Origin: Marivivens geojensis
GTDB taxonomy: Bacteria; Pseudomonadota; Alphaproteobacteria; Rhodobacterales; Rhodobacteraceae
Direction of reading: 5' to 3'
DNA length: 64,000 nt
NCBI RefSeq assembly: GCF_023540835.1
Contig: NZ_JALKCU010000002.1
Location: forward strand, 434,001-498,000
The notes under the pieces were generated by a model. That model searched no databases. It was not told the DNA's origin and saw only the letters and a program-made list of their open reading frames with translations. This document shows, one piece after another, positions 26,827 through 35,611 of the stretch. The position numbers and the translations under genes are program-made. Within the stretch, counting starts at the first letter, position 1; each line of letters begins with the position of its first letter.

Positions 26827-28070
26827 GCCAAAAGCCAGAAGGACTATCGGCCTATATCGCGGTCACTGCCGCTTATTGGGCCTTTATGCTGACAGACGGA
26901 GCCTTGCGGATGCTGGTGCTTTTGCACTTCCACACGCTCGGCTTTTCGCCCGTGCAGTTGGCCTATCTGTTCATCCTCTATGAGGTCGCGGGGATGGTGA
27001 CGAACCTCTCTGCGGGCTGGATCGCGGCACGGTTTGGCCTCACGGCAACCCTCTATGCAGGGCTCAGCCTGCAGGTCGTGGCTCTCCTCGCGCTGGCCCA
27101 ACTGGACCCGAACTGGTCGATCCCCGCCTCTGTCGCCTTTGTCATGTGCGTCCAAGGCGCATCGGGCGTAGCCAAGGATTTGGCCAAGATGTCGTCGAAA
27201 TCGGCGGTAAAGCTCCTCGCGCCCTCGGGTGATGGTGGCTTGTTCCGCTGGGTCGCGATCCTCACGGGGTCCAAAAACGCAGTCAAAGGCGTGGGCTTCC
27301 TCATGGGAGCCGCGCTCCTCGCGGCGTTCGGGTTCGTGGTGTCGATCTGGGCGATGGCGATTGTCCTCGGCGTAATCCTGATCGCCGTTGCGCTCTTCAT
27401 GCCCTCAGGGCTGCCCAAGGGTCGCAAAGGCGCAAAGTTCTCCGAGGTCTTTTCAAAATCCCACAACGTGAATTGGCTCTCTGCGGCGCGGGTAACATTG
27501 TTCGGTGCACGGGACGTTTGGTTCGTCGTGGGCATCCCGATCTATTTCTATGCCGTGCTGTCAGACGGCTCCGAGGCAGGCAACCGCGCGGCGTTCTTTA
27601 TCATCGGCGTCTTCATGGCCGCATGGATCATCCTCTATGGCATGGTCCAAGCCGCCACCCCGCGCATCCTCCGCGCGGCCAGTCGCCCAGAGGCAGAGAT
27701 CATCGGCGCGGCCCGCACGTGGGCATGGGCGCTGTTCATCGTGCCTGCCGCACTGACCGTTGCGGTTGCCCTATCGCCTGCCCCGCACCTGTGGCTGACC
27801 ATCACATTGGTCATTGGGCTACTGGCTTTTGGCGGAATATTCGCGGTGAACTCTTCGCTTCATTCCTACCTGATCCTCGCCTTCACGAAATCAGAACGGG
27901 TCACGATGGATGTGGGCTTCTACTATATGGCCAATGCGCTGGGGCGTCTGATCGGAACGCTTTTGTCGGGACTGACCTTCCAAATCGGCGGCCTCACGAT
28001 GGTGTTGGGCACGGCGGCGGTGATGGTTGCGCTCTCTGCCATAACCACCGCTAAATTGCGGCCAGCCTAA
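26823..28070 (+). CDS. arsJ: Organoarsenical efflux permease ArsJ (MFS)
   Basis: 415 residues, about 12 hydrophobic segments of the major facilitator type. Recognised by [41 protein letters not shown] and [18 protein letters not shown], which are characteristic of ArsJ. It exports 1-arseno-3-phosphoglycerate. The GTG start overlaps the GAPDH stop (GTGA). A terminator follows at 28100. Confidence 0.93.
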   Translation: MSQKPEGLSAYIAVTAAYWAFMLTDGALRMLVLLHFHTLGFSPVQLAYLFILYEVAGMVTNLSAGWIAARFGLTATLYAGLSLQVVALLALAQLDPNWSIPASVAFVMCVQGASGVAKDLAKMSSKSAVKLLAPSGDGGLFRWVAILTGSKNAVKGVGFLMGAALLAAFGFVVSIWAMAIVLGVILIAVALFMPSGLPKGRKGAKFSEVFSKSHNVNWLSAARVTLFGARDVWFVVGIPIYFYAVLSDGSEAGNRAAFFIIGVFMAAWIILYGMVQAATPRILRAASRPEAEIIGAARTWAWALFIVPAALTVAVALSPAPHLWLTITLVIGLLAFGGIFAVNSSLHSYLILAFTKSERVTMDVGFYYMANALGRLIGTLLSGLTFQIGGLTMVLGTAAVMVALSAITTAKLRPA

Positions 28071-28099
28071 CCACGCCTCGACAGAGTCTTAACAAATCA

Positions 28100-28132
28100 G
28101 AGCGCAACCGCACGGTCGGTTTGCGCTCTTTT
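28100..28132 (+). terminator. Rho-independent terminator of the ars operon
   Basis: Stem GAGCGCAACCG / CGGTTTGCGCTC with one bulged base and loop CACGGT, followed by TTTT. It lies 30 bases after arsJ. Confidence 0.8.
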
Positions 28133-28177
28133 CATATGGCTGTGGCAAACTGTTTAGAACACGGGTCAAAGAATCGC

Positions 28178-28209
28178 TTGGCCTTTTACATATGTATGTC
28201 TATATATGT
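28178..28209 (+). promoter_or_regulatory. RND operon promoter with TetR-like palindrome
   Basis: TTGGCC (28178-28183), 17-base spacer, TATATA (28201-28206). An inverted repeat with arms ACATAT (28188-28193) and ATATGT (28204-28209) overlaps the spacer and -10, as for repressor sites of TetR-controlled efflux pumps. No TetR gene is in the window. Confidence 0.5.
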
Positions 28210-28241
28210 CGAAAATTAAATGTTTAACCAGAGAGGCCCCC

Positions 28242-29213
28242 ATGCGCGCGCTCCTACTCACGGCCTGCATCGCTGCGACCGGATTTACCGCTGCGGCGGA
28301 CACGATCACCCTCCGTCCTGAGCCTGTTCAGGAATGGAAACCCGTCTACGGCACCGTTGAAACGCGCGACCGCGTCCCCGCACGGGCCCGCATCCCTGGC
28401 ACGATCACCGAACTGTTGGTGAGCGAAGGGGATCAGGTCGCCTCTGGTCAAGCTATCGCCCGCATCGAAGACGATAAACTTCTGTTGCAGGTAGAGGCTT
28501 TAGACGCCCGCCTTGAAGCGCTCGCCTCTCGCCTTACGACCGCACAGGCCGACCTCGAACGCGGACTGCAACTGTCGCAGAACGGCGTGATTACGGGGCA
28601 GCGCCTTGAGGGTCTGCAAACGGCAGTGGACGTGCTGAACGGTGAAATCGCAGGGACTGAGGCTGAAAAGCTGGTTGTTCAACGCCAAATCGAAGAAGGC
28701 AGCGTACTCGCTCCTGAAACCGGCATCGTCCTTGATGTACCTGTCTCTCTGGGGTCTGTGATCAACCCAGGTGAACCTGTCGCGGTCATCGGTGGTGGTG
28801 GCGTATTCCTGCGCCTGTCGATCCCTGAACGCCACGCCCTGTCGCTCGCCCAAGGCGACCCCATTTCCATTGATGGTGCCGACGGCGAAATCGAAGGTCG
28901 TCTAGCCAAGATTTACCCCCAAATCTCTGGCGGTCGCATTGAGGCCGATGTTGAGGTCGAAGGCCTCTCTGACACCTTCGTGGGCTTGCGGATGCCCGTG
29001 CGCCTGACTGTCGGCACACATGACGCACTGATCGTCCCTAGCTCGGCTGTGACCCAGATCGGCGGCATTGATTTCGTTGCGGTCGAACATGACGGCCACA
29101 CCATCGAAAAGGCTGTCGTACCGGGCGGCACCATGCTGCGCGACGGCGTTGAATGGGTTGAAATTCTGACCGGCCTGAATGCTGGCGACGTAGTGGTGAC
29201 TGACCATGAGTAA
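28242..29213 (+). CDS. RND efflux periplasmic adaptor protein
   Basis: 323 residues. Signal peptide MRALLLTACIAATGFTAAA. Membrane fusion protein layout: lipoyl half-motif VPARARIPGTITELLVSEGDQVASGQAIARIED, coiled-coil hairpin (LLLQVEALDARLEALASRLTTAQADLERG), second lipoyl half (GSVLAPETGIVLDVPVSLGSVINPGEP), and a beta-barrel/proximal domain. The ATG at 28242 follows AGAGAGG at good spacing and begins the signal peptide; an in-frame ATG at 28206 is less likely. The gene overlaps the pump gene by 8 bases. Confidence 0.9.
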   Translation: MRALLLTACIAATGFTAAADTITLRPEPVQEWKPVYGTVETRDRVPARARIPGTITELLVSEGDQVASGQAIARIEDDKLLLQVEALDARLEALASRLTTAQADLERGLQLSQNGVITGQRLEGLQTAVDVLNGEIAGTEAEKLVVQRQIEEGSVLAPETGIVLDVPVSLGSVINPGEPVAVIGGGGVFLRLSIPERHALSLAQGDPISIDGADGEIEGRLAKIYPQISGGRIEADVEVEGLSDTFVGLRMPVRLTVGTHDALIVPSSAVTQIGGIDFVAVEHDGHTIEKAVVPGGTMLRDGVEWVEILTGLNAGDVVVTDHE

Positions 29214-32200
29214 TCCGAACCAATCCGGCAGCCTTGGCATTGCGGGTCACCTGACCCGTATGTTCCTGCTGTCACCGCTGACACCTCTTTTGCTGATGGC
29301 CTCCCTCGCCGTTGGTCTGATCGCCCTCGGCGCACTGCCCCGCGAAGAAGAGCCGCAAATCTCTGTTCCGCTCGTCGATATTTTCGTCGAGGCCCAAGGC
29401 CTGCGCGCCGAAGACGCGGTGAAACTGATCACCGAACCGCTTGAGACGATCATCAAAGGGATCGACAACGTCGAACACGTCTACTCTGACACCCGCGACG
29501 ACCATGTGATGGTCACCGCACGGTTCGAAGTGGGCATCCCCTCTGACACCGCGATCCTGCGCGTCCGTGATAAAATCATGGCGAACCTTGACCGTATCCC
29601 TGTGGGTATCCCGCAGCCGATGGTCGTGGGCCGTGGTATCAACGATGTGCCGATCCTCTCTGTTACCTTCAGCGCAGCAGAAGGCCATGACGACATCACC
29701 GCAGCCGACCTGACCCGCATTGCCCGCGAGGTCGAAGTTGAAACTGCGACCATTGAAAACGTGGGCTTGACTTACCTGATCGGCGCCACCGATGAGGCGA
29801 TCCGCGTTGCGCCGAACCCTGAAAAACTGGCACTTTACGGTGTGACGCTTCAGCAGCTCGCTGGCAAAGTGCAGAGCGCGAACAGCGCGGTTCCTGCGGG
29901 CACGCTGCGCGATGCTGGTGAACAAATCGGGCTTGTCGTTGGTCGCACGCTGACCACACCTGCTGATATCGGCAACCTCGAACTCACCACCCGCGACGGT
30001 CGCACGGTCTATGTCCGTGACGTGGCCGATGTGGCGCTGGTCAATGACATCGACGAACGCCATGTGGCGACACTCACCCGCGATGAAAACGGCGAGGTCA
30101 CCCGTCGTCCTGCTGTGACCCTAGCGCTGGCGAAACGCGCTGGGTCGAACGCTGTGATCGTGGCCGAGGAAATCCTGCATCGCATTGAAGGCATGCACGG
30201 AAAACTCATCCCTGAATCCGTCGATATCGAAATCACCCGTGACTACGGTGAAACCGCCGACGAAAAAGCGAACGAACTTTTGTTCCACCTCGCTTTGGCG
30301 ACCATCTCTATCGTGATCCTCGTCTGGCTCGCCATCGGTTGGCGCGAAGCCATCGTGGTCGCCATCGTGATCCCTGTGACGATCCTCCTGACGCTCTTTG
30401 CGGCTTACATCATGGGCTATACGCTCAACCGTGTGTCGCTCTTTGCGTTGATCTTCTCGATCGGGATCTTGGTGGATGACGCGATTGTGGTCATCGAAAA
30501 CATCGCCCGACATTGGGGAATGAAGAAACCAGGGCAGAGCCGCTTTGGCGCGACCATCGCAGCAGTGGCTGAGGTGGGCAACCCAACCATCGTTGCGACC
30601 CTGACCGTTGTGGTTGCCCTTTTGCCGATGCTCTTTGTGTCGGGTCTGATGGGTCCCTACATGAGCCCGATCCCTGCGAACGCATCTGCGGCGATGATCT
30701 TTTCGTTCTTTGTCGCGGTGATCCTGACCCCATGGCTGATGCTGAAAATCGCAGGTCGCGCAGAACTGCATCATGACGATGGTCATGGGTTCCCCGGTGG
30801 GAAACTGGGTCGCATGTATGACCGAATTGCGCGTCCTCTGCTGGCTGGCAAGAAGTCGTCGCTGATCTTTCTCTTGGTCGTGGTTGTTCTGTCCTTCGGG
30901 TCGCTCGGCCTCCTCTATACCAAAGACGTGACGGTCAAACTTCTGCCGTTCGACAACAAATCGGAACTGGCGATCATGATCGACCTGCCCGAAGGGTCGA
31001 GCGTTGAGGCCACCGATGCCGTTGCCCAAGCGGCTGCACGTATCGCGATGGATATGCCCGAAGTAATCTCGGCCCAGACCCACGCAGGCACTGCAGCACC
31101 GTTCAACTTCAACGGCCTCGTGCGCCACTACTACCTGCGTCAGAACCCAGAGATGGGCGAAGTGCAGCTGAACCTTCTGCCGAAAACAGAACGTGACCGC
31201 ACCAGCCATGACATCGCACTGGACCTGCGCGAACGTCTTGCCACGATGAACCTGCCCGAAGGCACGGTCGTCAAAGCGGTCGAACCTCCTCCGGGTCCGC
31301 CGGTGATCGCGACCCTGTTGGCAGAGGTCTATGGCCCAGATGCTGACACACGCCGCGAAGTCGCTGAAAAAGTCCGTGCCGCGTTTGAGGACATCGACTT
31401 TGTCGTGGACGTTGACAACAACTACGGCGTCCAACCGCGTCGCCTGCGGGCAGAGCTGATGACCTCGGACCTCGATTTCTACAACGTGCTGGAAAGCGAT
31501 GTGACACAGACCCTGCAACTGCTCAACGGGTCGTCGATTGTGGGCTATTCCCACCGTGGCGAAGGCCGTCGTCCGCTGCCGATCGTGATGACACGTGACC
31601 GTGGCGACAACACTCTGGACGCGATGGCGCTCTCTACTCCGGTTCCGGCAAATGCCCTGCCCGGTGGTCGTGGCGTGGTCGAACTGGGTGACGTTGTGCA
31701 GATCACCGAAGAGCGCGCGTCGTTCCCGATCTTCCGCCACAACGGTCGTGACACCATCATGGTCATGGCGGAAATGGCGGGCGATTATGAGGCACCACTC
31801 TACGGTATGCTTGCCGTGCAGGAACGTCTGGACGCGATGGACTGGCCCGAAGGCATGAAGCCCGAGATCAGCCTAAACGGTCAGCCGTCCGAGACAGACA
31901 CCCCCGTCATCCTTTGGGACGGTGAATGGGAAGTGACTTGGGTTACCTTCCGCGACATGGGCGCTGCCTTTGGTGTGGCTCTCTTGGGGATTTACATCCT
32001 CGTCGTGGCACAGTTCGGCAGCTTCCGTCTGCCGCTGGTGATCCTGACCCCAGTGCCGCTGACGTTCCTTGGCATTATGGGTGGTCACTGGCTGTTTGGC
32101 GCGCCCTTCTCGGCGACCTCGATGATTGGCTTCATCGCGCTGGCAGGGATTATCGTGCGGAACTCGATCCTACTGGTGGACTTTATCCGCAACGCCAATG

Positions 32201-32418
32201 ACGATGGCGAAGTGACCGTGGATGTTCTGATCGAAGCAGGTGCGACCCGTTTCAAACCGATCCTTCTGACCGCGCTGGCGGCGATGATCGGTGCGGCGGT
32301 GATCCTCGTTGACCCGATTTTCCAAGGTCTCGCGATCTCGCTCTTGTTCGGGTTGTTGTCGTCAACCGCTCTGACGGTTCTGGTGATCCCAGCGATCTAC
32401 CGTATCTTCAAAACCTAA
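29206..32418 (+). CDS. RND family efflux pump permease
   Basis: 1070 residues, full length. First membrane helix at about 24-44, two large periplasmic loops, and transmembrane blocks near 365-540 and 900-1065. TM4 has the proton-relay aspartates in GILVDDAIVVIENIARHWG, and FALIFSIG precedes it. REEEPQISVPLVDIFVEAQG matches pumps of the AcrB-related group (HAE/hydrophobe type) often encoded with only an adaptor. The substrate cannot be told. A strong terminator follows. Confidence 0.92.
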   Translation: MSNPNQSGSLGIAGHLTRMFLLSPLTPLLLMASLAVGLIALGALPREEEPQISVPLVDIFVEAQGLRAEDAVKLITEPLETIIKGIDNVEHVYSDTRDDHVMVTARFEVGIPSDTAILRVRDKIMANLDRIPVGIPQPMVVGRGINDVPILSVTFSAAEGHDDITAADLTRIAREVEVETATIENVGLTYLIGATDEAIRVAPNPEKLALYGVTLQQLAGKVQSANSAVPAGTLRDAGEQIGLVVGRTLTTPADIGNLELTTRDGRTVYVRDVADVALVNDIDERHVATLTRDENGEVTRRPAVTLALAKRAGSNAVIVAEEILHRIEGMHGKLIPESVDIEITRDYGETADEKANELLFHLALATISIVILVWLAIGWREAIVVAIVIPVTILLTLFAAYIMGYTLNRVSLFALIFSIGILVDDAIVVIENIARHWGMKKPGQSRFGATIAAVAEVGNPTIVATLTVVVALLPMLFVSGLMGPYMSPIPANASAAMIFSFFVAVILTPWLMLKIAGRAELHHDDGHGFPGGKLGRMYDRIARPLLAGKKSSLIFLLVVVVLSFGSLGLLYTKDVTVKLLPFDNKSELAIMIDLPEGSSVEATDAVAQAAARIAMDMPEVISAQTHAGTAAPFNFNGLVRHYYLRQNPEMGEVQLNLLPKTERDRTSHDIALDLRERLATMNLPEGTVVKAVEPPPGPPVIATLLAEVYGPDADTRREVAEKVRAAFEDIDFVVDVDNNYGVQPRRLRAELMTSDLDFYNVLESDVTQTLQLLNGSSIVGYSHRGEGRRPLPIVMTRDRGDNTLDAMALSTPVPANALPGGRGVVELGDVVQITEERASFPIFRHNGRDTIMVMAEMAGDYEAPLYGMLAVQERLDAMDWPEGMKPEISLNGQPSETDTPVILWDGEWEVTWVTFRDMGAAFGVALLGIYILVVAQFGSFRLPLVILTPVPLTFLGIMGGHWLFGAPFSATSMIGFIALAGIIVRNSILLVDFIRNANDDGEVTVDVLIEAGATRFKPILLTALAAMIGAAVILVDPIFQGLAISLLFGLLSSTALTVLVIPAIYRIFKT

Positions 32419-32424
32419 ACGTAG

Positions 32425-32460
32425 CTTGCGCCCGCCCTCATCGGCGGGCGCAAGACTTTT
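32425..32460 (+). terminator. Rho-independent terminator of the RND operon
   Basis: Perfect 12-bp stem (CTTGCGCCCGCC at 32425-32436, GGCGGGCGCAAG at 32443-32454) with a 6-base loop and a TTTT run just after. Lies just before the end of the convergent dehydrogenase gene and may serve both. Confidence 0.88.
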
Positions 32461-32465
32461 AAAGG

Positions 32466-33593
32466 TTAGTCAAAGACGACAACCTGACGGATCGCGGCGC
32501 CATCGGCCAAACGATCAAAGCCCTCATTGATATCTTCAAGTTTGATCTGATGGGTCATCAGTTTTTCAATCGGCAACTGCCCCCGCATCATCATCGACGC
32601 AAAGCGCGGAATATCCCGCAGCGGCACACAGGACCCCACATAGGACCCCTTGAGCGTTTGTTCGTTCGCAGTCAGCGACACAGCAGGAATTTTCAGCTCG
32701 TGCTGCGGGTTCGGCAGGCCAGCGGTGACGGTCGTCCCACCACGGCGCGTCACGTCATAGGCGTATTTCAACGCAGGCACCGCACCTGCGACCTCTACCG
32801 CGAGGTCGACACCACCGCCTGTCATATCACGCAGCTTTTGAACCGCGCCTTCCTCAGATGGATCAATCGCGGCAGTCGCACCCAGTTCCAGCGCAAAGGC
32901 GCGTTTGTCGGCGGCAAGGTCGACCGCGATCACCTCGCGCGCGCCACCTGCAATCGCGCCCAAAAGCGCCGCAAGGCCAACGCCGCCCAAACCGACAACA
33001 GCACAAGTTTGCCCTGCCCGCAGGTTTCCAGAGTTCAGCACCGCGCCAACGCCTGTCAAAACCGCACAGCCCAACAGCGCCGCACGATCCAGCGGGATGT
33101 CTTTGTCGATCTTCACGCAAGACGCCTCGGACACCACGGCATAATCTGAGAACGCAGAGACACCGACATGGTGGTTCACGGTGTGGCCTTCGTGGCTGAT
33201 CCGTTTGTCACCCCCGATCAGGCTGCCTTTGCCCGCCGCAGCCGCCGCAGGGATGCAGAGCGCAGGACGGCCTTCGGCACAGGGAACGCAGTGACCACAG
33301 GACGGTGCAAAGACCAGAACCACGTGATCGCCCTTGGCAAAGCGGGTGACATTCGGGCCCACGGCCTCCACCACGCCAGAGGCTTCGTGACCGAGGGCGA
33401 CGGGCATATCGCGCGGACGGTCGCCGTTGATGACGGAGAGATCAGAGTGGCACAGACCCGCCGCAGCCATTTTAATCAGCAGCTCCCCGCTCCCCGGTTC
33501 GGACAGTTCAGCTTCAACGATTTCAATGGGTTTGGTGTCTACGTAGGGGCGTGCATTCCCCATTTGCCGCAGCAAAGCGATCCGCGTTTTCAT
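32466..33593 (-). CDS. Zinc-dependent alcohol dehydrogenase
   Basis: 375 residues, medium-chain dehydrogenase. Catalytic zinc ligands in AAGLCHSDLSVING and GHEASGVVEAVG; structural zinc cysteines in SCGHCVPCAEGRPALC; NAD-binding AVVGLGGVGLAALLGA. It resembles the class III/glutathione-independent branch, but the substrate is not evident. The ATG at 33593 is preceded by GGAGG. Glycerate kinase lies upstream on the same strand, with an 79-base gap. Confidence 0.88.
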   Translation of the reverse strand: MKTRIALLRQMGNARPYVDTKPIEIVEAELSEPGSGELLIKMAAAGLCHSDLSVINGDRPRDMPVALGHEASGVVEAVGPNVTRFAKGDHVVLVFAPSCGHCVPCAEGRPALCIPAAAAAGKGSLIGGDKRISHEGHTVNHHVGVSAFSDYAVVSEASCVKIDKDIPLDRAALLGCAVLTGVGAVLNSGNLRAGQTCAVVGLGGVGLAALLGAIAGGAREVIAVDLAADKRAFALELGATAAIDPSEEGAVQKLRDMTGGGVDLAVEVAGAVPALKYAYDVTRRGGTTVTAGLPNPQHELKIPAVSLTANEQTLKGSYVGSCVPLRDIPRFASMMMRGQLPIEKLMTHQIKLEDINEGFDRLADGAAIRQVVVFD

Positions 33594-33672
33594 CAGGTCC
33601 TCCGTCTCTGTTTGCCCTACCTTCGGGCGAGAGCAGAGTTGAGGCAAGAGAAATTGAAGGGTTGTTCAATTC

Positions 33673-34866
33673 TTACCGAATAAGGACCCCTAGATCGGCC
33701 ACGTTGGTCCCTGTGCCGCCTGTCATCAACAGATCCCCCGCAAGGCCCAATGCCGCGTAGCTGTCGTTATTGTCCAAGAGCGCCGTCAGATCACCGCCCG
33801 CCGCCGTGATCCGCGCAAGCGTGCCCTCGTCGACCAAACCACCCGCAGCGTCTGTCGGTCCATCGCGCCCATCCGATCCCCCCTGAAGGCAGGTCCAGTT
33901 GGTCCAGCCGCGGGCCTGTGCCTCAATCGCGATGCGAAGGGCAAGCTCTTGGTTTCGGCCCCCGCGCCCTGTGCCCTTGAGCGTTACAGTCGTTTCCCCG
34001 CCCCAAATGGTGATCCCTTCACCTGCCGCATCACAGATTTCACGGGCCGCATCGGCAACGTCGCCTTCGATGGCAGTGGGAATGACATGGGCCACGCCTG
34101 CCTCTGCCGCCATAGCAGCGACGGATTGGGCGTTCGATCCGATCAGGATGTTCTGTGCCTCTGCAATCGGCTGGTCGGCGTCAGGTCGGGTGAGCCAATC
34201 GCGGACGGACTGCGCCACGCGGTCCCAGAGATTGAGACGTTCCAGAACAGCAATCGCATCGGCGCGTGTGCCCAAAGGCGCGACGGTTGGTCCGCTGGCA
34301 ATCGTAGAGAGGTCGTCGCCCACCACATCCGACAGGATCAAGGCGCGCAGATCGCGCCCCGCACAAAGCCGCGCCAAGCCGCCTCCTTTGATCAGGGACA
34401 GTTGCTGGCGAATGAGGTTCATCGTCCGAATATCCGCGCCCGACGCCAAAAGGAGCCTGCTGACGTCGGCCTTATCGTCCAGCGTGATGTCACCGGCAGG
34501 CGCAGGCAGCAGCGCCGACCCACCGCCCGAGACGAGCACCAGAACCGGACCCGTCGTTGATTGGATCGCCTCGATAAAGGCCCGCGCGCCAGCGGCACCG
34601 CCCTCGTCTGGAACAGGGTGGCCTGCGGTAATCACAGTCGCGCCCGCGAGCGGCGACGCGTTTTCAGCGTTGGTCACAACGATCGTCGGCACGCCAGCGA
34701 AACGGTCCAGAACCGCCTCGGCCATACGGCGGGCCGCCTTACCGACCGAGAGGATCAGCGCGGGGGCCGTGTCGGGCAATGCGCCTTGGACGCCGGTAAA
34801 AGGATCAGCCGCCGCGACGCCTGCGTTGAAAATTCGGATTGCCGTTTGGCGCATATCTTGGGTCAT
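33673..34866 (-). CDS. Glycerate 2-kinase (MOFRL/TtuD family)
   Basis: 397 residues. The DUF4147 region (ALILSVGKAARRMAEAVLDRF, VLVLVSGGGSALLPAPAG) is followed by the MOFRL domain (GRGGRNQELALRIAIEAQARG, GGSDGRDGPTDAAGGLVDEGT). It phosphorylates D-glycerate to 2-phosphoglycerate; members are sometimes misnamed hydroxypyruvate reductase. It would link glycine/serine or glyoxylate carbon to glycolysis. The ATG at 34866 is used; one at 34854 is an alternative. Confidence 0.88.
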   Translation of the reverse strand: MTQDMRQTAIRIFNAGVAAADPFTGVQGALPDTAPALILSVGKAARRMAEAVLDRFAGVPTIVVTNAENASPLAGATVITAGHPVPDEGGAAGARAFIEAIQSTTGPVLVLVSGGGSALLPAPAGDITLDDKADVSRLLLASGADIRTMNLIRQQLSLIKGGGLARLCAGRDLRALILSDVVGDDLSTIASGPTVAPLGTRADAIAVLERLNLWDRVAQSVRDWLTRPDADQPIAEAQNILIGSNAQSVAAMAAEAGVAHVIPTAIEGDVADAAREICDAAGEGITIWGGETTVTLKGTGRGGRNQELALRIAIEAQARGWTNWTCLQGGSDGRDGPTDAAGGLVDEGTLARITAAGGDLTALLDNNDSYAALGLAGDLLMTGGTGTNVADLGVLIR

Positions 34867-34940
34867 GGGCGGATGCTTACCCAGCCGTTTTCCAAGGGCA
34901 AGGAGTTTTCAGATCTTTGGCTCTCTGCCCATCAGGATAT

Positions 34941-34968
34941 TTGACGGAGGCGGGCGACTCGATGTAGA
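34941..34968 (+). promoter_or_regulatory. Putative imuA promoter
   Basis: TTGACG (34941-34946), 16-base spacer, TGTAGA (34963-34968). The LexA box overlaps the -10 end. The -35 is good; the -10 is weak. Confidence 0.45.
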
Positions 34969-34981
34969 ACAAAAAGAGAAC
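34967..34981. promoter_or_regulatory. LexA (SOS) box
   Basis: GAAC-N7-GAAC, exact match to the alphaproteobacterial LexA site, which is a direct repeat. It lies 13 bases before the imuA start and over the putative -10. It explains damage induction of imuA-imuB-dnaE2. Confidence 0.85.
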
Positions 34982-34993
34982 AAAGAGTCTGCC

Positions 34994-35611
34994 ATGTCCC
35001 GTCCAACGCCCAAAGATGCCACCCTGTCAGAGGTGTTCAGCCCCCGCGCTATTGATGCAGCAGCGGTGGGTTTTGTGCTGGCACATCTGGACACGGCCAA
35101 ACCCGTTCTGTGGATTCAAGACCGCCTATCGCGCAAGGAAACAGGCCGTCCGCATCTGCGCGGGTTGCCCCGCCCGATTGAGATCATTCATGTGGACGCC
35201 AACCGCCCCGTCGATGTTCTCTGGGCCATGGAAGAAGGCCTGCGCTGCGCTGCCTTTGGTGCTGTATTGGGAGAGGTCTGGGGCGATCCTGCCGTCCTCG
35301 ATTTCACAGCCACAAAACGGCTGGCCTTGCGGTCAGAGGCGCATCGTATTCCCGCATGGCTCATTCGGCGGGCGGCCACCGCAGGGTTGAGCGCGGCGCG
35401 CAATCGCTGGCGCGTGGCCTCGCTGCAATCGCTCAAACACCCTTGGGATAGCCGCGCCCCCGGTGCGCCCGTCTGGGAGGCTGATTTATTCCGATCCCGC
35501 TGGGGCAAAACGGGGCGCTGGGTGGCGCAGTATGACGGCACGCGCCTAACCTTTGACCACGGCGTTGAGGCGGACGCCTATGACGACCAGCGGAGGGAGG
35601 CAGAAAGGTGA
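34994..35611 (+). CDS. imuA: ImuA, SOS mutagenesis cassette protein
   Basis: 205 residues. RecA/SulA-like small protein that starts the imuA-imuB-dnaE2 cassette. Visible blocks: FSPRAIDAAAVGFVLAHL, PVLWIQDRLSRKETGRPHL, EEGLRCAAFGAVLGEVWG, and the C-terminal RWRVASLQSLKHPWDSRAPGAPVWEADLFRSR. The ATG at 34994 follows the LexA box; frame upstream to 33899 is open but reads antisense to the glycerate kinase and is not used. It overlaps imuB by GTGA. Confidence 0.9.
   Translation: MSRPTPKDATLSEVFSPRAIDAAAVGFVLAHLDTAKPVLWIQDRLSRKETGRPHLRGLPRPIEIIHVDANRPVDVLWAMEEGLRCAAFGAVLGEVWGDPAVLDFTATKRLALRSEAHRIPAWLIRRAATAGLSAARNRWRVASLQSLKHPWDSRAPGAPVWEADLFRSRWGKTGRWVAQYDGTRLTFDHGVEADAYDDQRREAER

Noticed and set aside
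30121-31740. Long minus-strand open frame of about 540 codons
   Set aside because: It is antisense to the RND pump and rich in His/Arg/Asp, a shadow composition.
33899-34993. In-frame extension upstream of imuA
   Set aside because: It lies antisense to the glycerate kinase, is Ser/Pro/Arg-rich, and the LexA box and promoter come after it.
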